Source of the DNA: CAZEQL01 sp964514415
Lineage (GTDB): Bacteria > Chloroflexota > Dehalococcoidia > GIF9 > AB-539-J10
Length of the DNA: 16,721 nucleotides
Assembly (NCBI GenBank): GCA_964514415.1
Contig: CAZEQL010000025.1
Coordinates: 1-16,721 of the forward strand
Direction of reading: 5' to 3'
Shown here in pieces: positions 12,247 to 16,721 of the stretch (position 1 is the stretch's first letter; the number at the start of each line of letters is the position of its first letter). The notes beneath the pieces were generated by a model. It saw only the letters and a program-made list of their open reading frames with translations, was not told the DNA's origin and searched no databases. The position numbers and the translations under genes are program-made.

Positions 12247-14382
12247 TCAGAATGGCCTGCCAAATATAGGAATAACGCTTCTATTTCGCATGACAATAGC
12301 GTTTGAGATCGTGTCACCATAGTCAACCTGGGATAAAACTTCCTTTCTTTTTAACGAAACGGGAAGAAGATTAAAGAATGGCCCAACACTTACCAATGGC
12401 AAGAAACTCTGCCAGTGGTCATGAATTATTTCTTTGAGCACATTCTCATGATTGGGAATTAGAGCAAAATCAAGAGGATTATCGGAATGAATAGCAATAC
12501 TTTCGGCTTTCTTCACCAGTTGACATGAGTAACCGAATTTTGAAAAAAGAAGGTTAAGAATCGTGTTTTCTAACCCACCAGCAAAGGTATAATAGAAATA
12601 TTCAAAGGCACTTCTGGCTTGAAAAATGTATCCCTCAAAATGTTGTGAGGGTATTCTGACCTGAAGGCCCCTTAAACGATTTTCTGTAGCCCCATCAAGC
12701 TTGAAATCCGATAAATTCGCTCTTCCTGATATAATTGTTCTAATCTTTTGAGCAACAATTGCACTCATATAATTGCCACCCCCTTTACCATAGGAAGGAC
12801 GAATTGGGGAAGGAGTAGGGTTAGTTAAACGGACAGTTATGCGACCTTCTCCAACTGATATAATTTCCCAGTAGCGGCCGGCAAAAAGTATAACTGCTCC
12901 CAATCTAAGTTGAACGACTGGCAATGGAAGGGAGGCTAAACGCCGACCTTCATGAAAGAGCTGGATGCCAGATTTACCATTAGAAATATTTGAAAAAATT
13001 ACCGCATCATTATACAACGCCTCTAACATTGGCCCCATTTGATAACTTGACCATTTAGCCTCATGCTGCAAATACCTTATGCTTGAAAGTTTCTGCATTA
13101 TTAAGGCTATTTCCTCAGGTTGAACCCAAGGAAAACACGCACATGTTTCCTCAATTTCTCTTTCATGTACTCGATGGTGATGTTTAGCCGCAACACTGGA
13201 GAAAATCTGCTGAATAAGAACGCTATAGAATTGGCCAGGAGGAGTATTTTCTATTATTCCTTCACTGGCTAAGGATGTTAATGCACAAAAATGGAGTAGC
13301 TCCAAATTATTTTTGGGTGTCATAATCACCCATGTTTTCCCAGCTCTCCTACTGCCACGGCCGATTCTTTGAAGAAAACTGGTGACGCTTTGGGGAGCGT
13401 CGTAGAGAATTATCGCTTCTATAGAGCCTATATCTATACCAAGTTCTAATGTCGTTGTGGCGATGCAAATGGCAAATTCGGAGGTCTTAAACTGAGATTC
13501 CACATACTCTCTCTGTTCTCTCTCTAAGGTTGAATAGTGGACAAAGACTCGATAGGGCAGGAAGTTTCTCAGTTCTAAGTATAAATCATCGCACATTCGT
13601 CGTGAGTTTACAAAAATTAGGACCTTTTTGGCTTTTGACTGTTGTATAACATTTTTTAAAGGATTATGGCTATCTAGCCAATGTAATTCTGGATCGATGG
13701 GACGCTTAGTAGTGGTAGAAAATACCCTGACCGGACTGTTTCCTCCCTGAAACCATTCAGTAGTTGTGCTTGGATTTCCTACTGTAGCAGAAAGAGCAAT
13801 CCTTTGCTGTTTTCGATCGGTCTTTTTCTTAAGGCGCTCTAATAGAAAAACCAATTGGCAGCCCCGAGGAGTCCCAAATACCTGATGAATCTCGTCACAA
13901 ATAACGAATTTAACTTTTGAAAGAAATGGATAATCCTTACATAAAAGGATATCCAAGGATTCGGGCGTCGTTAGAAGGAACGATAATTCTTGGTCACTTG
14001 AGGGAAGCGGCCTATCTCCGTGCCTTATTGCTAACTGTATATCAAGACGATGGAGAGGGATACTCAGGCGTTTATATAAATCATTTAAAAGGGCTTTGGT
14101 TGGGGCTACATAGATACAAAGTGAATTTTCTCTATTTTCACAAATTTTGGCTGCGATGGGGATGCAAACCGCCTCAGTCTTCCCACTTGCAGTGCTGGAA
14201 ATCAGCAAGGCATTTTCGCCAGCATAAATTGGCTGTATTGCCTGGGATTGGATATCAGTGAATTGTTCCTGATGCTGATGCAAGAATGCTGACACGGCAT
14301 TCTTCAATAACACATCTGGCTTAGGTTTCTCTTTGAAGCCGATTTCTTTCAGAGGCTGTTTCCAATCGCTGGGTTCACTCAT
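12247..14382 (-). CDS. Lhr-like superfamily 2 DEAD/DEAH helicase (BrxHI-like)
   Basis: A 711-residue ATP-dependent DNA or RNA helicase. The full set of SF2 motifs is visible: a Q-motif-like FTDIQSQAIQPI (41-52), Walker A STASGKTE (63-70), Ia APTKALLND, TTPESLD, Walker B DEIH (163-166), SAT (198-200), IV LIFVNSRR, V ATTTLELGIDIG (308-319) and VI QRIGRGSRRAG (338-348). DEIH plus a long C-terminal part with LGAVILFAGRYWEIISV and YFYYTFAGG resembles the Lhr family (COG1201), to which the BREX helicase BrxHI also belongs. Its ATG overlaps the stop of the upstream ATPase gene by 4 nt, so the two are coupled. A weak GAGAAAAG precedes the start. With the paired ATPases it looks like a defence or DNA-processing module; its substrate is unknown. 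Confidence 0.9.
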   Translation of the reverse strand: MSEPSDWKQPLKEIGFKEKPKPDVLLKNAVSAFLHQHQEQFTDIQSQAIQPIYAGENALLISSTASGKTEAVCIPIAAKICENRENSLCIYVAPTKALLNDLYKRLSIPLHRLDIQLAIRHGDRPLPSSDQELSFLLTTPESLDILLCKDYPFLSKVKFVICDEIHQVFGTPRGCQLVFLLERLKKKTDRKQQRIALSATVGNPSTTTEWFQGGNSPVRVFSTTTKRPIDPELHWLDSHNPLKNVIQQSKAKKVLIFVNSRRMCDDLYLELRNFLPYRVFVHYSTLEREQREYVESQFKTSEFAICIATTTLELGIDIGSIEAIILYDAPQSVTSFLQRIGRGSRRAGKTWVIMTPKNNLELLHFCALTSLASEGIIENTPPGQFYSVLIQQIFSSVAAKHHHRVHEREIEETCACFPWVQPEEIALIMQKLSSIRYLQHEAKWSSYQMGPMLEALYNDAVIFSNISNGKSGIQLFHEGRRLASLPLPVVQLRLGAVILFAGRYWEIISVGEGRITVRLTNPTPSPIRPSYGKGGGNYMSAIVAQKIRTIISGRANLSDFKLDGATENRLRGLQVRIPSQHFEGYIFQARSAFEYFYYTFAGGLENTILNLLFSKFGYSCQLVKKAESIAIHSDNPLDFALIPNHENVLKEIIHDHWQSFLPLVSVGPFFNLLPVSLKRKEVLSQVDYGDTISNAIVMRNRSVIPIFGRPF

Positions 14383-15608
14383 TTTCTTTTCTCATCTAAG
14401 ATGGCTATGCATCTCCTAGTAAAGTCGCCAATCCTTTCAGAAACTGAAGCCTCACCTATCTTCCTCATAACTTGTTCAACATCTTCTGGTACCTCAATGC
14501 CATACGCAGTAGAGTAAATCTTACAAAGATTTGATGCCAGCCTTCGTAGCTCAGGCGCCTCCAATCTTTCTAATTCAAGAATGTCATTATCGTTTATCCG
14601 ATGTTGAGATGGCCAATAGTAAGAATAATTATCGAAGAAGCTCGGGGTGGTGGCATAAAGAAAAAGGCAACGCGAAGTGCTCTGACTCTGTCGAACAATT
14701 TGGAAAAGATTGCTATAAGCTTGATCCTGATGTTCCCCTCTTGCAAATGAGTGAATAGATTCTGCTTCATCAAAGAGGATACAAATTCCGTGATAACGTA
14801 GATTCCGAAATAATGAAGCCATATACCCCAACATGGAGAGAGCATTGGAGCTATCAATGTGATGCTGGACTCCAATTTGGCGAAGCTCTCTTAAGTAAAT
14901 GGTCTCACCTGAAAGATACCTAAGAACTAATAGCCTTTTCTCCTCGTTAGGCTTCAGGGGACTGGTGCTTTCATAATAGGCATGGAGGGCGCTTTTAAGG
15001 TCATCTGGTAGCATTCTAATGATTTGTCTCGCTCTTTCCTCTCCACTTTGGTGAATAGCATCAAGCCATCTGTCCAGGACGCTTTCTATTGCTGGTTTAT
15101 TTCTCTCTTCCTCCGTGCGGAGGTTCCACATGATCCTACGGTACATAGCCATAAAATCGTGTATTGGGCACGAATCCTGATTTAATGTCACGATACTTAC
15201 AACAAACTCTTGCTTAAAGGCGATTTCTCTCAAAAGATAGAGGGCATGGGTTTTCCCGCATCCATAGTCAGCGTTCATAAAACGAACTCGTGATGAAGCC
15301 TGCGTAACAGCCTCCAAATCTTTGTTAAGCCCGTCAATTAAGTTCTTGCGCCCCACAGAAAAAGTGCTTACATCTGCAGAAGGAGGGGTGCCTTTTCGTA
15401 AAGAATTGACTATCTGTAAGGCTTCCTGCCGGGTAAGAGCAGTTACACCGCTTACGGTTCCAAAAGGGATTCTCTTTCTTTCGAGTAGGGCATTGAGCTC
15501 CTTAAGTTGTGCGAAGCTCAATATTAACCCTGGAAAATCAGCGAAATCAAAGTACCCTCTCCCCTTGGCTTGCTTTACTATCTCTAGTAAATTTATCTTC
15601 TGAGCCAT
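14379..15608 (-). CDS. BrxD-like (DUF2791-type) P-loop ATPase B
   Basis: A 409-residue AAA-like ATPase. After about 80 N-terminal residues ending RQEALQIVNSLRKGTPP comes FSVGRKNLIDGLNKDLE, the family entry helix; then Walker A ADYGCGKTH (113-121), Walker B ICILFDEAES (275-284) and a sensor segment LYATTPSFF. The C-terminus, RIGDFTRRCIAILD, is typical. This order matches BREX BrxC/BrxD (DUF2791/PF10923-type) ATPases, and the length fits BrxD. The first glycine of the P-loop is Ala. The ATG at 15608 is chosen because GGGAGAG lies 7 nt upstream; a TTG at 15638 would overlap the upstream gene. It begins 13 nt after the stop of ATPase A and overlaps the helicase gene. No signal or membrane segment is seen. 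Confidence 0.82.
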   Translation of the reverse strand: MAQKINLLEIVKQAKGRGYFDFADFPGLILSFAQLKELNALLERKRIPFGTVSGVTALTRQEALQIVNSLRKGTPPSADVSTFSVGRKNLIDGLNKDLEAVTQASSRVRFMNADYGCGKTHALYLLREIAFKQEFVVSIVTLNQDSCPIHDFMAMYRRIMWNLRTEEERNKPAIESVLDRWLDAIHQSGEERARQIIRMLPDDLKSALHAYYESTSPLKPNEEKRLLVLRYLSGETIYLRELRQIGVQHHIDSSNALSMLGYMASLFRNLRYHGICILFDEAESIHSFARGEHQDQAYSNLFQIVRQSQSTSRCLFLYATTPSFFDNYSYYWPSQHRINDNDILELERLEAPELRRLASNLCKIYSTAYGIEVPEDVEQVMRKIGEASVSERIGDFTRRCIAILDEKRK

Positions 15609-15621
15609 GGCGATGCTCTCC

Positions 15622-16721
15622 CTATCGGGCTCTGTCAAGAGCCTCTTGTTCCATAGCTTTTTCTGTAATCAATTCAAATCGTGTCATAAAATCAAACTCA
15701 GGAGAGGTTGCCCCATCTAAAACCGCAACCGCGCTTCGCACCATAGTGCCGACCCTTTGATCAGTTCGAGTCTGAACATAATGGGCTAAAACCCGAAGAT
15801 GGTTGTTGTTAACCATTGTTAACTTCTGCTCCATCGCAATCTCGTAAACTGATTTGATGTTTTGAGCTAATTCGAGAAACTCTTCTTCCGTCAGCTTTGG
15901 TAAATCCACAATAACCTTCTGAAGAGAATCTTGACGTAACTCTTGTAAAGGATTACTGATGCGCCTCCAGAGAGCAGGGTAATCTTGTGCGCCATGCTCA
16001 CCCTCCCCACTCAAGAATGTGGAAGTTGATGCAAAGACGAAATAGAATCCCTGTGTGTCTTGTGCATTGTCAATCATTTGACGAATGTTTTCGTTGGCTA
16101 AGTCACGCCGGTTTATACGGCTGAGTGATGTGATCGCCTCCGCTTCATCAAGCATTACCACAAAACCGCTGTACCCTAATAAACGAATAAGAAGCACAAA
16201 GCTATGGAGATATTCACGAACATCTTTGAAGGTTTTAGATTTCGTTTCTTTTCCTTCAAACCATTTCAGTACCTGAAGGCATTGCTGATATTCGGGGCCC
16301 GTTACATAATTGTAATGTCTTTGATACTCTACTAGTTTGATTCTCATATCGGGATAGATGCCTATATCTTTGAGAGACTCAAATATTTCCTGTTCACTTT
16401 TTGCCTTATTACGAACGGACCAATCGTTCAGCAAAGCTTCAAGGCCATTGATTCGTTCTTTCGGAGTACCAATATTTGCCATTATTCGTTGGATGACGAT
16501 TGGTAACTGGTCAAAGGGTACTTCTCGGGAATGCAATTCGACTTTGGAAACCACAAAATTGTTTCTTAGTGCTAAGTTCTGCAGTAAATCAAGGAAGTGG
16601 CTTTTCCCATGTCCCCAGTCAGCACTTACAAACTTTACATCAGAAACACCGTAGTTCTTGATCTCGATTAGCTTGTCTTCAAAATAGGAGAGCAGTTCTT
16701 CACGGCCTACAGAATAAAGAT
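15622..16721 (-). CDS. BrxC/BrxD-like (DUF2791-type) P-loop ATPase A, 5' end beyond the window
   Basis: The frame runs open off the right edge, so the GTG at 16554 is not the start. About 366 residues are visible. They begin at YSVGREELLSYFEDKL, then Walker A ADWGHGKSHF (16594-16623), Walker B FVVMLDEAEA (16135-16164), a sensor FVFASTSTF and the closing RVGTMVRSAVAVLDG. The order and spacing parallel ATPase B, so the two are diverged tandem paralogues, presumably acting as a hetero-oligomer. As in ATPase B, the first P-loop glycine is Ala. Both belong to the nucleotide-binding proteins of BREX-like systems by pattern; the N-terminal domain and any upstream partner are missing from view. Confidence 0.8.
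   Translation of the reverse strand, partial: LYSVGREELLSYFEDKLIEIKNYGVSDVKFVSADWGHGKSHFLDLLQNLALRNNFVVSKVELHSREVPFDQLPIVIQRIMANIGTPKERINGLEALLNDWSVRNKAKSEQEIFESLKDIGIYPDMRIKLVEYQRHYNYVTGPEYQQCLQVLKWFEGKETKSKTFKDVREYLHSFVLLIRLLGYSGFVVMLDEAEAITSLSRINRRDLANENIRQMIDNAQDTQGFYFVFASTSTFLSGEGEHGAQDYPALWRRISNPLQELRQDSLQKVIVDLPKLTEEEFLELAQNIKSVYEIAMEQKLTMVNNNHLRVLAHYVQTRTDQRVGTMVRSAVAVLDGATSPEFDFMTRFELITEKAMEQEALDRAR

Noticed and set aside
13917..14261. 114-residue plus-strand open frame inside the helicase
   Set aside because: It lies opposite conserved helicase motifs I-II and has no independent start signal or homology cue.
15609..15638. Upstream TTG start for ATPase B
   Set aside because: It would overlap the end of ATPase A. 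A proper ribosome binding site precedes the ATG at 15608 instead.
1..16721. CRISPR array, tRNA or rRNA genes
   Set aside because: No regularly spaced direct repeats and no tRNA- or rRNA-like segments were seen.

Overview
The window looks like a chromosomal segment of an anaerobic bacterium with moderate to low GC. The best guess is a Dehalococcoidia-like member of the Chloroflexota. That rests on the purine gene order, the mix of intergenic palindromic repeats and the long-form PurC. It is an inference from memory, since no rRNA or other marker gene is present.

Layout. (1) Positions 1-1647, minus strand: tsaC/sua5 (threonylcarbamoyl-AMP synthase), rpiB and a BrnT/BrnA-type toxin-antitoxin pair whose antitoxin runs off the left edge. 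The toxin has its own strong promoter, embedded in two adjacent palindromes. (2) Positions 1648-1885: divergent spacer filled by a repeat of the GTCATTCTGA...GAAGAATCT type. (3) Positions 1886-11894, plus strand: a purine biosynthesis cluster, guaA, purD, purE, purB, purC and purS. Unrelated small genes interrupt it: a short encapsulated-ferritin-like protein, a 29-residue basic peptide, a 103-residue conserved unknown, a membrane/LamG pair, a lipoprotein, a hicB-hicA toxin-antitoxin pair and a membrane-anchored unknown. (4) Positions 11895-12246: a junction with a fragment of a tyrosine recombinase gene. (5) Positions 12247-16721, minus strand: a tightly packed cassette of two BrxC/BrxD-like (DUF2791-type) P-loop ATPases followed by an Lhr-like superfamily 2 helicase. 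Its 5' end lies outside the window.

How the parts work together. PurD, PurE, PurC, PurS and PurB cover several steps from phosphoribosylamine to AICAR and AMP, and GuaA makes GMP. The other purine genes (purF, purN, purL, purQ, purM, purH, guaB) are not here. The minus-strand cassette resembles the ATPase-helicase core of BREX-type defence systems. None of the usual BREX effectors (PglX methyltransferase, PglZ phosphatase, BrxL protease) is visible, and the neighbouring recombinase fragment suggests an inserted island.

The two most interesting signals are the tandem-ATPase/helicase cassette and a set of repeats inside coding frames. Palindromic or dispersed-repeat sequence sits in frame within purD, purC and the 11247 gene, and repeats also flank guaA, so this genome seems to tolerate repeats inside essential enzymes.
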